64,000 bases of DNA from Paraspadella gotoi. Taxonomy: Eukaryota > Chaetognatha. The notes beneath the pieces were generated by a model. It did not search any database. It was given only the letters and a program-made list of their open reading frames with translations, and was not told the origin of the DNA. This document shows positions 44,155 through 56,079 of this stretch, piece after piece; the first letter of the stretch is position 1; every line of letters starts with the position of its first letter. The translations under genes and the position numbers were made by a program. The stretch spans positions 1 through 64,000 of the forward strand of contig JBJCIZ010000868.1 in the NCBI GenBank assembly GCA_051294375.1, given 5' to 3'.

Positions 44155-44845
44155 TAGGACTAAGCTCTGACGAAAAAAGTCAGAGGTTTTTTTAATATAT
44201 TCTTTGACCGGCCAATGTAGAATGATGGCAATATTGCTATTTTTAAGTTTCAAAAAAATCCGACCATAAATATAGAAAATATTAACCAAAATCTTCGGAA
44301 AATCCACCCCTTCTTTGGAAGATTTTCGCCATATAAGATTTTTTCCGAATCTGACTCCCCCTTAGCTCCTCTTTTACTTTTACTTTAAATAAAAATTTCA
44401 TCAAAATGGACTAATTCACTTTAACATGATCATATCATATTAAAATAACCAAATGAAATGTAAAGAAAAATTTTGAGAGCCCTTCAGACATATTGCTATC
44501 GGATTCCTGAATTCGAAGTTTATTGTAAAATGACAACATACCTTAAATGCGTTGACATTGTATTGAAGTTGAGAAATCCCTTTATTTTATATATAAAAAT
44601 TGCGTCAAAAATATTTTCCCGAGCGGACCAGTCCATTTGAATCGAATGGTTCAATGTCAAAATGATGGTTTTTTGTCAAGAGGAAAAAAATGCGAGCCCT
44701 TCAAATGTAACAGGATCGGAATCGAGTGTTTTTACATCTGTTTTTTACCTGAATTTTTCCCAGGGGCGTTGACATTATTTGGTAGTCAGATTTTAACGAA
44801 AATCTCCATTGAAAAAGTCTTCCTCAATTTCTAAGAACGACGTAG
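44155..44845 (+). repeat. Dispersed repeat, about 690 bp (copy A)
   Basis: Matches 57551-58275 in the same orientation at high identity, with small indels. Begins with a stem-loop 'ctctgacgaaaaaagtcagag' followed by seven T, and ends at 'ctaagaacgacgtagactcc'. No ORF of note and no terminal repeats recognised. Family unknown. Confidence 0.8.
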
Positions 44846-45146
44846 ACTCCTACTTTATTCCATCAAATTCCACTTTTCCAAAAAATTCCACTCCTCTTCC
44901 ACGTCAGATTTCGTTTTATTCCATGTTGCCAATCTCAAATGGCTTCGCCAAAGAGAGAGTGAGAGAAGGAGAAATTGACTCAGAGATTTTTTTATTTAGA
45001 AATAGTAGTTAATATTTGGCATCAAGCAACGGCAGGTGAACAGTGCATTGCTCATTCACATCACCCTGAAATTAAATTAACTATGGAGGGCAAAGTTTGC
45101 CGTGAAGTAGAAGTAATGATTCGTTTTCAAATTGAAATATTTATAA

Positions 45147-45295
45147 ACCCTCTGCCGTGAGTAGGCAAATAACACGCGAATTTTTTCATATATTTGTTGT
45201 GTTGACAGTTCCTCGCCAGCTAGCGTGATGCAGGAGCCTTCCGGGCGACGTATGGCCACTTCGTCGGTCGCGATTGGAAAGGGCATCCCCGCCAT
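45147..45295 (-). CDS. Possible first exon, unrecognised
   Basis: ATG at 45295-45293 opens about 48 protein-like codons, followed by a GT. The DNA immediately upstream (45295-45480) is GC- and CpG-rich compared with its surroundings, as at a promoter. No downstream exon was found, so this is tentative. Confidence 0.3.
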
Positions 45296-45509
45296 GCGAA
45301 ATGATTAACGTAGGGGCGTGGCGAACGCGCGCGGGCGAAACTTGTTTGGCGTACCTCATCTCGTATCGCCGGTAGCCGAAGCTCGCGTCGTCGCACTTAC
45401 ATCTTTAATAAGTTCCGGTCTTGCAATTGCAAGGTGCGGCGATGCTGGTGCTGCTTGAAGCTTTTCATTTGTCTTCAGGTTTCACTAAGTGAAGTCCCCA
45501 CTCTCCATA

Positions 45510-46390
45510 TTCCTTGGCGAAACGGTGTCTCTCAAGTGGAATTAAGTTTTCTCTCTGCTGGAAAACATCAATGGAATCAGTCATTCATAGATGGAACAGC
45601 AAATCGGTGACAGAACCAATTTTTCTTTTCGTGGAAATGGCGATGGAACCAACTCTCTCCTTGATGGAACCGAATCTTTGTCCGGCAGAATTGCATATCG
45701 GCAATGGAACCAAGTCCCTCCATGATGGAACCGATTTTTTGTCGATGGAATAGGTTTCCCTTGATGAAACCAATTTTTTCGGTGGAAATGGCGATGGAAG
45801 CCAAGTCTTTCATGGATGGAATCGAATCTCTCCATGACGGAATCGAGGTTTTCCTTCGTCGATGGGACGGCGTCCCGAGACTCCTTGATGGAACCAAAGT
45901 CATCTCCGTTGGAATCGCGTCTTTCGGCGACGGAAAAGGTTTTCTCTTTGATGGAACCGAGTCTTTCCCTTGGTCGAATCACGCCTTGGCGATGGAACCA
46001 AGTATTTCGTTGATGGAACTCGGTGGAACCGGTTCCCGTCAATGGATCCGAGTATTTCTCTGATGGAACCAAATCTTTGTTTGGTAGTTCCATATTGACG
46101 ATGGAACCAAGTATTTCCCTCATAGGGCCGAATCTCTCCTCGATGGAATCGCGTCTCAGCGATGGAACCAAGATGGAACCGATCTCTCCATGTTGGAATC
46201 GTGCGTCGGTGATGGAACCGAACCTTTGTTTGGTAGAACTGCATATCGGCGATGCAACAAAACATTTCCTTCGTAGGACCGAATCTCTCCGCGATAGAAT
46301 CGCATCTCAGCGATGGAACCGCGTCTTTCAAGGATGTAATTGGATCTCTCTCCGATGGAATCGCGTCTCGGTGATGGAGAAACGTCCAGA
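45510..46390. repeat. Degenerate minisatellite built on 'gatggaacc'
   Basis: About 45 imperfect units of 15-20 bp with the core 'gatggaaccaagtctttc' or 'gatggaatcgaatctctcc'. Higher-order copies of about 110-130 bp (each with 'gcatatcggc' and 'ttcggtggaaatggcgatgg') can be made out. Long frames are open on both strands because the repeat contains few stops. I consider these frames non-genic. Confidence 0.8.
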
Positions 46391-46810
46391 ATGCTTTGTC
46401 TGACTTCTACTGAGGGAAGATCGACGCTCTCGCCGAATTCCTGACTCCGGGGAAAAAAAAATTATGACATGTACTTAAAGGTCAAACGCGGCACGGTACC
46501 AATTTTCAACCTCAATTTTCAATTTTCAACCAAACTTTAAAACAACGATCGACGGCGTAAGGAGAAGAGAAAAGGGGAAAAATATTTTTCTCTACTTTAA
46601 ACCCGCGTTGTGGCGCCGCGTCAAAGAGAGCGCCATCTCGCGTGAGACGTCGGACTCGACGCCGGAATTTACCAAAGGTTTATTAGAAAGAAAAGGAAAA
46701 AAGAAACTGTCGTTTCCAACTTTCTTTCTTTCTTTCGTTTCCAACTTTTTTTTTCTTTCTTTCTTTCTTACACCGCGCCCGCCAAAGTCATTAAAGTCGA
46801 ACTTCAAATC

Positions 46811-46946
46811 NNNNNNNNNNNNNNNNNNNNNNNNNNNNNNNNNNNNNNNNNNNNNNNNNNNNNNNNNNNNNNNNNNNNNNNNNNNNNNNNNNNNNNNNNN
46901 NNNNNNNNNNNNNNNNNNNNNNNNNNNNNNNNNNNNNNNNNNNNNN
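46811..46946. other. 136-N assembly gap
   Basis: N run after a stretch of (TTTC)n microsatellite. Confidence 0.95.
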
Positions 46947-47309
46947 TTTGTAGTTATTTCGACTGTCTCGAGTCCTTATCGGGTTTAAAAACCCTTTCTC
47001 GTCTTTCAAAGTGACAGAAAAATTGAGTACTCGTGACCTCAATCTCAATTCTTTCTCTTTTCCTCAGATGTTTTCGGCGTCGGCGGGACCGTCTCCGATT
47101 TCCACTTTGACGATTTCGACGATTTCCACTTTGATGGGGACGGTGACCGTCTTCCCTACCGGCAACAGGGCGGCGGCGATAGCGGCGGCGCTATTCGCGC
47201 TCTATAGCCCTATAGCTCTATAGCGGCGGCAGCGAATCTTCCGGTTTCTCTCGTCGTCGGGAGAGCATGTTTATCTTTAAAAAGAGCCTTTTTCACTCGT
47301 GAAGGGCAG

Positions 47310-47875
47310 GGAATCTTACCCACACTCGGCGTCACCCTTTTCTCGGCGGAAAAGGTCCGGGGAAGGTCTTCTCCTCCTCGGCGAAACTCTTCTCTCGGCG
47401 GAGAAGGACTGGGGAAAGGCTTCCCCTACTCAGCTTCGCCCTTTTCTTTCGGCAAAGAAGGGCCGGGGAAAGTCTTCCCCTACTTGGCGACGCTCTTCTC
47501 TCGACGGAGAAGTCCAGGGAAAAGACTTTTCCCTTCTTCCTCTCTTCGGCGAGGCCCTTCTCTCAACGGAGAATTCCGGGGAAAACGACGTTTCCCTTCT
47601 CTTACTCTTCTTCGGCAGGGCCCTTCTCTCGACGGAGAAGTCCAGGGAAAAACGACGTTTCCCTTCTCTCTTTCTTCAGCAAGGCCCTTCTCTTGGCAGA
47701 GAAGTCCAGGGAAAAACGTCGTTTCCCTTCTTTCTTCCTTTAGCGAGGCCCTTCTCTTAGCAGAGAAGTCCAGGGAAAAACGTCGTTTCCCTTCTCTTTC
47801 TTTTCTTCAGCGAGGCCCTTCTCTTGGCAGAGAAGTCCAGGGAAAAACGTCGTTTCCCTTTGGCGTTCCTGAGTA
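47310..47875. repeat. Minisatellite, about 60-65 bp unit, nine copies
   Basis: Units contain 'aggcccttctctcgacggag', 'aagtccagggaaaa' and 'cgtttcccttct'. The right-hand units are nearly identical (about 63 bp) and the left-hand ones more diverged. A plus-strand frame stays open through most of it because 63 is a multiple of three. No evidence for a protein beyond that. Confidence 0.85.
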
Positions 47876-48095
47876 AAAAAAAGATTAACGCCTTCAGCCC
47901 TGCCTTCCTTTCTTCCTTCTTCACTCCGTTCAAAAAGGCAACAAGGGTGGGTAGAGACGGCGACGATGTGATTCAGAATGAAATCAGAATGAATCAAGAC
48001 AGACGAAGAGAGAAAATGAAGAGAGAAATTTGTTACATTAAGTAACATTTTTTTCTATTTTTCTTCTTCATGATTAAATTGATATATTTTTTTTA

Positions 48096-48719
48096 ATGCC
48101 GAAAAAAAGAACGAAAAATATGAAAAGAAAGTCTTCAGGAATACAGGGTGGAAAGGTGGTTAATGTACAAGACAGCACATTGGGCGCCACCTCGGACGAT
48201 CTCGCCTTCCTTGACGAGCTCGTCCAGACCAGTGAAGGCTCCAACAACAACAACAATGACAACGGAAAAGTCGGGATCCTTNNNNNNNNNNNNNNNNNNN
48301 NNNNNNNNNNNNNNNNNNNNNNNNNNNNNNNNNNNNNNNNNNNNNNNNNNNNNNNNNNNNNNNNNNNNNNNNNNNNNNNNNNNNNNNNNNNNNNNNNNNN
48401 NNNNNNNNNNNNNNNNNNNNNNNNNNNNNNNNNNNNNNNNNNNNNNNNNNNNNNNNNNNNNNNNNNNNNNNNNNNNNNNNNNNNNNNNNNNNNNNNNNNN
48501 NNNNNNNNNNNNNNNNNNNNNNNNNNNNNNNNNNNNNNNNNNNNNNNNNNNNNNNNNNNNNNNNNNNNNNNNNNNNNNNNNNNNNNNNTTCCCAGTCCGA
48601 CAGTGAGCAGCGATGTTTCGACCGACCTCCCGATTACCAACGATGTTGCTGTTGTTGTCGCTATCGCGGGGGCATCCGATCACGGGGACGACAAAGAGGA
48701 AGCGGGAGGACGGTGAGGC
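48096..48719 (+). CDS. Unrecognised protein, basic N-terminus, interrupted by N gap
   Basis: ATG at 48096 starts a frame with a lysine/arginine-rich N-terminus resembling a nuclear-localisation signal, then an acidic segment and an Asn run before the gap at 48282-48588. After the gap the same frame number is open to TGA at 48714, but continuity across the N run is unproven. Other frames are open too. No family recognised. Confidence 0.35.
48282..48588. other. 307-N assembly gap
   Basis: N run inside a candidate gene. Confidence 0.95.
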
Positions 48720-49174
48720 AACGCCAAGAGCCCCGACCTATTGCTCCCAAGGGCGCAGCCACTGAGGGTGATTCCACCTACCTCTTACTCGTACCCGGTA
48801 AAAGAACAAACAAATGGACATACGCAACAAAACGAATTTATTAATAAAAAAAAATTAAACTTTTCTTTCCAGGGAATCTCAATCTTCATTGTCGGGGCCA
48901 CTATGGGAGCCATTCTGTCGTTGGCGACGGTGGCGTTTTGCAGATGCCAACCTTGACGACTTACGATCCCGGATCTTGAGTCGGGTCTGGACGACGACGA
49001 CGCCGAAGACGTTACCCATCCAAAGTCGGCGGAAGGCGGCGACGCGGAGATCGCGAACAACGACAGTGAAAATTGACGACAAAAAGAGAGGGGGCGACGG
49101 CGACGATGACGAAGACAACGGCGACGATGATTGTGCCCCCGAGCCTTTACCTCCCGGGTCTGACACATTCCCGT
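48640..49174 (+). CDS. Possible spliced gene around a clear intron
   Basis: An intron-like segment 48801-48872 starts GTAAAA and ends TTTTCTTTCCAG. Splicing it keeps a frame open from about 48610 to TGA near 48979. Without splicing, an alternative frame after the acceptor would encode a hydrophobic, membrane-like stretch 'GISIFIVGATMGAILSLATV' to 48956, and a third frame runs to TAA at 49174 with an Asp-rich end. The intron is the better supported part; which frame is used cannot be settled. GC-rich, Asp-rich character resembles the minus-strand genes at 8-9 kb. Confidence 0.3.
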
Positions 49175-49320
49175 AATTCGTTAAATATTATTGTTTGTTT
49201 TATTCTAGTTATTTTTACTTTTACTATTTTTGAATTAGAATTATATTTTTTCGGACGAAACACTTTTTTCCCAGAGAACGAGTGTCTCAGCAGTGCAGGC
49301 GCTGCGGCGCAGCTGCCTTT

Positions 49321-50425
49321 TTAACGAATCTTAGCTGAGCCAGAGTCGAGATCAAAATCTGTTAGACTGGTTGGTAACTTTTTCTCTCGAGTTGAACGAC
49401 GAAGAGGCGGTTCCTCTTGTTTGTTATTTTCATCATCTCTTTCATCATCATTTCTGTCAGCATTCGAGACTGAGTCATTCTGTGTTTGGCTCTTTTTTCT
49501 TTCAACTACGGCTTTAAGATGATTTGCATGAATGATTCTCTCGTTCCCATTTTGTGAATTTCTAATTACATAGTTTACATCAGAAAGACATTTAACTACT
49601 TCGAATTCTGTCTCATGATATTTTGAGAGAAAACGACTTAGCTTCATCAGCCGAGATCGCGAATTTTTTGTAAAGTACGCGATCACCTGATTCAAACTTT
49701 GGCATTTGAGCACGGAGATCATAATACTTTTCTGGGTTGCGAGTGATTTACCCATTTTTTTCGGCGACAGCTTGGAAGAGGCGGGACTGTCGATCTTGCA
49801 GTCCACGGACAACAGCTGGAATGGATTGACGTGGCGTGTCGACCGGAAATGCCAGAGATGCTGGGGTAAACATCTCTGAACCAGTCAGCAACTTAAATGG
49901 GCTGAAGCCAGTGGAATTGTGAGGTGTGCAATTGATCGCATATTGCGCCTTTTTAAGGCGAGAGTCCCATTCAGCACCGTCAAGACGGTCGCCGTCCGCA
50001 TCCGGTTCCATCAACATGGATGTCAACAAACCGGAAGTGGACCTGAGATGGCGCTCACCAAGCCATCACCCATTGGATGATAAGCTGTCGTTTTGGACTT
50101 GTTAATATTTAACAAGGAGAAGTTGCGGCATCACTGTGGAAATTACTAGCACGGTCACTGGGAGAGTTTGTGGGCAACCATATGTGGGATCCAGCGGTCG
50201 TACAATGTGGTCAGTACTTCTTCTGTGGTCATGCCTTTGAGGGCCTCCAACACACAGAATCTCGTGAAATAATCTTGCATATATCGATTACCCTTTTGGT
50301 GACTGGCAACGGACCTTTTATGTCCATTGCCACACGCTCATTGAAGTAGGAGCAGAAATCTTGCTGCAGAGGAGCTTTGCTGTTGTGGAGCTTTCGTCTT
50401 TGGCAGATTTTACAAGATTTCACCC
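49321..50425 (-). pseudogene. Gypsy 2 integrase, broken
   Basis: Zinc-finger end 'CKICQRRKLHNSKAPLQQDF' near 50420, catalytic-core pieces, 'LDGAEWDSRLKKAQYAIN' and 'GSEMFTPASL' (50029-49748) and the C-terminus to TAA at 49321, in at least three frames. Homologous piece by piece with the better kept integrase at 62457-63600. Confidence 0.75.
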
Positions 50426-50556
50426 AATCTTCTACTGAAGCTGCAATCCCAAAGAAAAAGTATCTTTTCCTAAGGGATTCAATGGTTTTGTTGATTCCCA
50501 GTGGCCCATGTCATCATGATAGGCCTTTATCACATCTGGGATCAACTTTTCCGGAA

Positions 50557-52427
50557 CTACAGCCAGGAAACTTTCAGTTCCATCAGTTTCTGTCCAAATT
50601 CTGTGACAACGTTGTCCTTTACTTTGAACTGATCAAAACTGGCGTAATAAGATCGAAGGGCGGGGCTTTCTTTTCGGATCCCTTTTCCTTCAGGACGTTG
50701 GCCGGCCTCTAACCAAGCACGGAGCTTGGTCAGATCCCCATCGTCCTCCTGCAACTGTTGCCACATCTTCCACCGATCCTCACTATCTGGAGCGTCCCCC
50801 AAGCTTGGGTCGGCGGCTTCAGAGCCGTTTTCCCGGGATTAGCTCTTGTCGCAACAGGAGCTACTACTACAGTCACAGGAGAGACTCCTTCGACTACTTC
50901 ACCCCATCGACCCTCAGGTGATGGGTCAGATCTTGAAAGATCAACTCGGCTGAGAAGATCAGGTCCAAGATTCTGCTTACCAGGCAAGTGCTTAATTTTG
51001 AAGTCACCAAACTCTGCCAACTTCCAAGGATTCGAATTACGAAACCTTGTGGTTGACGGGCTCGTAAGAGATATGTAAGGGCTTTACAGTCACTGTGGAT
51101 GACAAAGTCCTTCTTGGAAAGCAGATAGGCTTTGCAATTTTCCATAGCTAAATGCAAAGTTTTCAGCTCACCCATGAAAGCTGAGTCTGGAGACTTCTGC
51201 TTCTTGCCTTCTCGGACTGGTCCTTTATGGGATTGACTCCCATAGAGAATTGGCCTTAGTTTGCCAGACTCCTCATCTTGTTGCTCAAGATCCAACTAGA
51301 TGCTGTCTGAGACCAATCAGTCCCGAGATGAAATGTCTTGTCAAAATCAGGCAGCTTCAAAACCAAATCGGAGCACAGAACTTGCTTCAATTCATCAAAA
51401 GCAGTTTGGCAATCTTCTGTCCACTTGAAGGCAACATCCTTCTGGGACAGCCTATAAAGGGGCCTTGCAATCAACGAAAAGTTTGGGACAAACTTTCGAT
51501 AAAAATTAAAAAGGCCACAAAGGATTGGACTTCCTTTACTGTTGTAGGAGTTGGCCAATTCAACACTGCTTTTGTTTTATTAATTTCGGGCTTTATCCCT
51601 TCCGATTGACCACGTGACCAAGAAGTTGAATCTCATTTTTACACAGGGACATTTACTGGGCTTGGCCTTTAGCCCAGCCACTTCTAACCTTGTCAGTACT
51701 TCCTCTAGATGGATTAAGTGATCATCAAGTTATGATCAAAGACATTATATCGTCAAGGTAAGCGAGGCAAGTACTGAAGGTCAGACCATGCAGAGCCAGT
51801 GACATGAGCTCTGTGAAGGTACCTGGACTTCCTTGCAAACCAAAGGGCATCCGATTCCAGCAATATTGCAGGCCATTTGGCACCTGGAAAGCCGTAAGTG
51901 GACGACTTTCTGGTTCCATTGGCACTTCCAAGAATCCCCAATTAAGGTCAATCTTGGAGAACCATTGTGTCCCGAATGGCATCAAACACATCACTCATCC
52001 TTGGATGACCCTGGATGAGACAATGGTATTCAGATTCAACTTCCGGTAATCAATTGCAAATCTTGCATTTTGGTGGACGGTTCCATCCTCGTCCTTTTTG
52101 TCCACAAGCACAGGGTAAGTGCGATGAGGACTGGAAATCTGGAGATGATTCCAGCTTCCTTAGATTTTTTACGTGCTCTTCAGCAGCTTTTTGCTTGGCA
52201 AGGGGAAATTGCCTTGGTGGTTCCACCACAGCAGTAACCCCTTCCTTAAGTGTGATCTTATGTTCCACCAACGAGGTCTTACCAATGTCCCAAGTACCTC
52301 GAGAAATGGCGCGATACTTCCGCCTTAACAGAGCTGAAACCTTTTGTTTTTTCTCTTCATCCAGATGGGCAAGATTAACTAATCCCATCTGGATGACCAT
52401 CTGGAGATTCATCTCCTTCAACATCAT
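50557..52427 (-). pseudogene. pol: Gypsy 2 reverse transcriptase and RNase H, broken
   Basis: From right to left: RT N-terminus 'KQKVSALLRRKYRAIS' (52350), 'FSKIDLNWGFLEVPM' (51950), 'MPFGLQGSPGTF' (51840), catalytic-type 'AYLDDIM' (51745), the thumb 'LFNFYRKFVPNFS' (51510), RNase H beginning 'HLGTDWSQ' where DAS is expected, and 'VIHSDCKALTYLL' (51095). At least five changes of frame or stops, so it cannot be functional. Confidence 0.8.
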
Positions 52428-52618
52428 GACTCATATCAATCACTTCGTCGGCGGCGGGTCCAGCGCTACGCAGGGTGAAGCAACTCCCATCGTACTGCGA
52501 CGATAAAGCTTCATTGGTGTCGCGAACCAGTTCTTGATCAGAACCGGGACGGACTTAGCGGGACGGACAGCATAGCGCGGGATTACCACTCCATACCGGC
52601 GGCAAGCATAACTACAAT

Positions 52619-53149
52619 CTATCTCCAACAAATCTTCATCAGAAAAATCAGATTCAACATCAACATATTTATCATTTGCTCATGACCCGGAATGACAATA
52701 GTCTCTCTCAGTTTCAGATTACATTCAGATTTAGTAGTGACAGAAAATATTTTAGCCATTTCACCCATCCCCTTTTTTCCTTCATGATATCTTAACCATT
52801 TGTTATTGCATGACACGGTTTTGTTTTTAATATCTAAAGTCATTGAAAATAACTCCATTCCTTTTAACCCAGTATACAAATATCTCTTTCTTTAACCACA
52901 TGAAACAGTACATTTTTTACTAAACTGTTTACTTTACATTTCATTACAATAGACCCTAACATGCCTAGATCTCCTCCCCAACCCCAACAATCCTCACTGA
53001 CCCCCTTTCTAGTGGCTTACTAATTTTTAAAATGTCACGTAAAATATCCACAGAAATAAGATTTAAAGAGCCACTTCCAGTATCTAACATAGTTTCTAGG
53101 GTCCTCTCACCCAAAAGTGAGGGGATGAAAGGTCCAGGGATGCGCAGGT
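52619..53149 (-). pseudogene. Gypsy 2 protease region
   Basis: On the minus strand 'ETMLDTGSGSLNLIS' (about 53100-53055) carries the DTG active site of a retropepsin. It is followed by a stop near 52968, and a further open frame (52879-52619) of the following linker. About 180 residues in two pieces. Confidence 0.6.
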
Positions 53150-54680
53150 CTAGTTTGTGGATGACGCTGGCGTCGTCGGCGGCGTCACTTCCGGGGCGTC
53201 ATTTCCGGCGGCGTCAGCGTCTGCATCAGTGGGAACAGGCGAGTCGACGGCGACTGGATCCTCGAGCACCTCGGTGGCGTCCAAATCCACGGGTGGCGCC
53301 GCGGCGAGTGGGCGTGGAGCTCTCTCGGCGCACGCACTTCCGGTTTCGCCGGACGCGCCGATGGCGTCGCTACGAGTTTGGTCGACGTCGTCCGTCTCGT
53401 TCCCGGCGCCAGTGCTTTCATCTTTGCCCGGCGCGGTTTTTCCTTTCCCTTGGAATTGGCGAGGACGTTTTTCCGGGTGTAGCTGCCAACAATCGGCGCG
53501 GCGATGATTGGTGGTGCCACAGTGCCAACAACCAGACGATGAAGGAGCGGCGCCATTCCGATGGGCGCCGGTTGCGCCGGTGGCGTGTACGACGGCGCGC
53601 GGTTCCTCTGAGTAGCCCCTTGTTTCAAACGAGCGAGCTAGCGACACGGCGCGATCGATGGTTTCGGGGAAAAGATCACGTACCTTTTCCCCCAGCTCTC
53701 CGCAGAGATTGTTGACAAAGACGTCCCTCGTCCTTTCCTCGATTTGCTTGCCCGTGGCCGTGAGACCATAGGCGCGAACAGCAAGGGTCTGGAGACGCGC
53801 TGCGAAGTTGAGCAAGGACTCTCCTGGCTTTTTGACGGCAGAGTTGAGGTCATGACGAGCAGCGGTGTCCATTGATGTCTCAACCTTCCGACTAAGATGA
53901 TCCCTGATGTCCTCGTAGGTCGCCTCGGGATTTTGGATCATAAAAGTCGCGGCCAGGGACCTTGGAATGCCTTTCAGCAAAGCGAGATACTTTGCCGACC
54001 AGTACTCCTTACGGAGCCCGCATGCGCTGGCTTCAGCTTCGAATGCAAAGCTGAATGCCCTAATGGAGTCAGTTTCCGAATATGTCGGGAAGGTGGGTTT
54101 AAGCGGAGAATGATGACGGACGACGCGAGCAACAGCGCCTCCACTTCCGGCGGCGGCGGCTGGAGTCGACGTAACCGGCGTGGCCAGAACCGGCGACGAG
54201 GCATCGACGGGCGCGGCGGCGGCATGGGCCGCCACGGGAGCAGCTTCCGGCGCTGAAGAAGTGATGCCGGGGGCGTTAACCACGTCGACGCCGCGGGCGT
54301 CGATCTCGTCGTATCCCAACAGCGGAGTCACATACTCACTTGGTTGAGTAATGAGTGGAGACGGTGTCGGCGGCGTTACCGGCGTCAGCGCGTCGGCGGC
54401 GTCGCGGGTGTCGGTGGAGATGGCAGCGCTGGTGGCGCAGGAGGCGACGCCGCAGTGTCGCTCAAAGAGGCGGCGGTCGGCGTCCTAGACAATGCTGCTA
54501 CGGATGAGCAAGCAGCTGCATCCCCTGCGACATCTGCTGCATCATCGCCATCATCTGATGCAGTGCCGGCCCGAATTGGTTGGCTGAAGTCGATGCAGAT
54601 GGCGGCGGCAGCGGCGTCCGCGGCGTCGCCGTCGATTCCTCTCCCGGCAGAGTCGGCTCTCTCGTCGTTTCGTCGTTCAT
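53150..54680 (-). pseudogene. gag: Gypsy 2 gag
   Basis: Probable start ATG at 54680 with a Met/Gln-rich segment, a frame change between 54500 and 54331, then a long frame to TAA at 53150. Capsid-like helices from 'FPTYSETDSIRAFSFAFE' to 'LFPETIDRAVSLARSF' and a CCHC knuckle 'CWHCGTTNHRRADC' are clear, followed by an Ala/Asp/Pro-rich tail. GC-rich unlike the flanking pol. Confidence 0.8.
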
Positions 54681-54892
54681 TTTCTTTTTTATTTTTCGCT
54701 TTTTGTTTTTTACGTTTAAGAAAAATAAAAATTACTATTAAAATTAGTTGCATGAAAAATGCGAGCGCAGAAATAGACGATGACGTTGGATCAGTTAATT
54801 CGCCGAAACACGAGCCCAGAGAACCGAGAGTGACATTCGAGTTCGCCGTGATTACACCAGTCGATGAGAAGCGCAGTGAAAAATGGCACTAG

Positions 54893-54918
54893 ACGATCCC
54901 AAAGCCGATGCCACCACT
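54893..54918 (-). other. Primer-binding-site-like sequence of gypsy 2
   Basis: On the minus strand TGGTGGCATCGGCTTTGG follows the LTR end after two bases, the expected place for a tRNA primer site. Which tRNA is not determined. Confidence 0.4.
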
Positions 54919-55318
54919 TGTAGAGGGGCCGAATATTCTAGCTTGCACTCCTATCTTTTAGTGACTTAGCAGCGTGTTTTAGTGATAATCACGGATTTTG
55001 GTGACAAGTTTATTTGAACGGAAATCACAAGAGCAGCAATTACAACCTTCTTCTTCTTCTTCTAGATCTATTCTACAATTTCTTTTATACTTTTAATTGA
55101 AACAGTCTACAAAGCCTATTGGCTGATAATTACAAGTTGCAATGTACATTGAATGCGCAGACGACGATTTTGGGGGTAGGGCCCATAATCGCCGTCTCCC
55201 ATAGGACGATAATTATTTAATTATTTTACACCAATCAGATACGTCTGCCTCTGGTGGCCAGCTCAGAAACTAGTATTTATAACTTTTCCCTTTACGAGTT
55301 TTACGATGACAATAATGG

Positions 55319-55349
<31 letters not shown>

Positions 55350-55368
55350 GGGGTGTTTTCCCTTTACA
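54919..55368 (-). repeat. 5' LTR of gypsy 2
   Basis: 450 bp with plus-strand ends 'tgtagagggg' and 'ccctttaca', an imperfect terminal inverted repeat. Contains a (GA)n tract. Partial second copy at 42876-43170. Confidence 0.75.
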
Positions 55369-55389
55369 GAGATCCTGAGTATTATTATA

Positions 55390-55475
55390 TAAAGCCTGTC
55401 CAAAGTCAGGGGCAAGATAGCTTATTTATTAAATGAATGGATAATTTTTATATTGGTTGTACCAATTTCATAAGA
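55390..55475 (+). repeat. Copy of the short repeat at 22035
   Basis: See 22035-22125; nearly identical, starting 22 bp outside the gypsy 2 LTR. Confidence 0.75.
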
Positions 55476-55844
55476 AAGAAAATAAAATCGCCAGACGAAT
55501 TCCTTAGAAATTCCATTGTCCAATAAGAAATTATTTTGAATTCTTTTTTGTAACCAAAGTTTCTCTCTCTATGAAAATGAATGCCACTTTGTACAATTAG
55601 CCAATTCGATTACATTCGCTTTTCTGATTTCCATAAATCGATTCATCTCATTTTGTTCGCCATTTTTAGCTCGACCACCTCCACTATTGTTTGCTCAAAC
55701 TTGTTTGCCAAAAATCCTGATTTTTTAAAACCGGAAGTGGCGCAACGAAAAAAATGGCTTTTAAGATCCATAATGAGCATCCAGGGAAATTTTTTTATTG
55801 TGGAATTCGTTTTTTTCACTTAATTTGGCACAAGAAACATTTCA

Positions 55845-56058
55845 GATTTTGGGAACTTTCTAAAATGTATGATATTTGTAACTTTTTTATTTAATTTACA
55901 CCTTGTGGAACTTTGCAGATTTTGGGAACATTCTAAAGTGTATGATATTTGTAACTTTTTTATTTAATTTACACCTTGTGGAACTTTGCAGATTTTGGGA
56001 ACTTTCTAAAATGTATGATATTTGTAACTTTTTTATTTAATTTACACCTTGTGGAACT
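55845..56058. repeat. Tandem repeat of about 78 bp, 2.7 copies
   Basis: Unit from 'ttttgggaactttctaaaat' to 'caccttgtggaactttgcag', almost identical between copies. Confidence 0.9.
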
Positions 56059-56079
56059 CTTAAAATACTTTAAAAGGAA

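Larger units (their letters stand above)
49310..55368 (-). mobile_element. Ty3/gypsy retrotransposon 2, decayed
   Basis: Minus-strand element: 5' LTR 54919-55368, gag, protease, reverse transcriptase, RNase H and integrase in order down to about 49310. Every gene has frameshifts or stops. No 3' LTR adjoins the integrase; the sequence changes character at about 49310. It belongs to the same family as the element at 62.4-64 kb by pol similarity. Confidence 0.85.

Noticed and set aside
45510-47875. CRISPR-like or repetitive-protein interpretation of the tandem arrays
   Set aside because: Units are contiguous and degenerate without unique spacers, and the surrounding sequence is eukaryotic.
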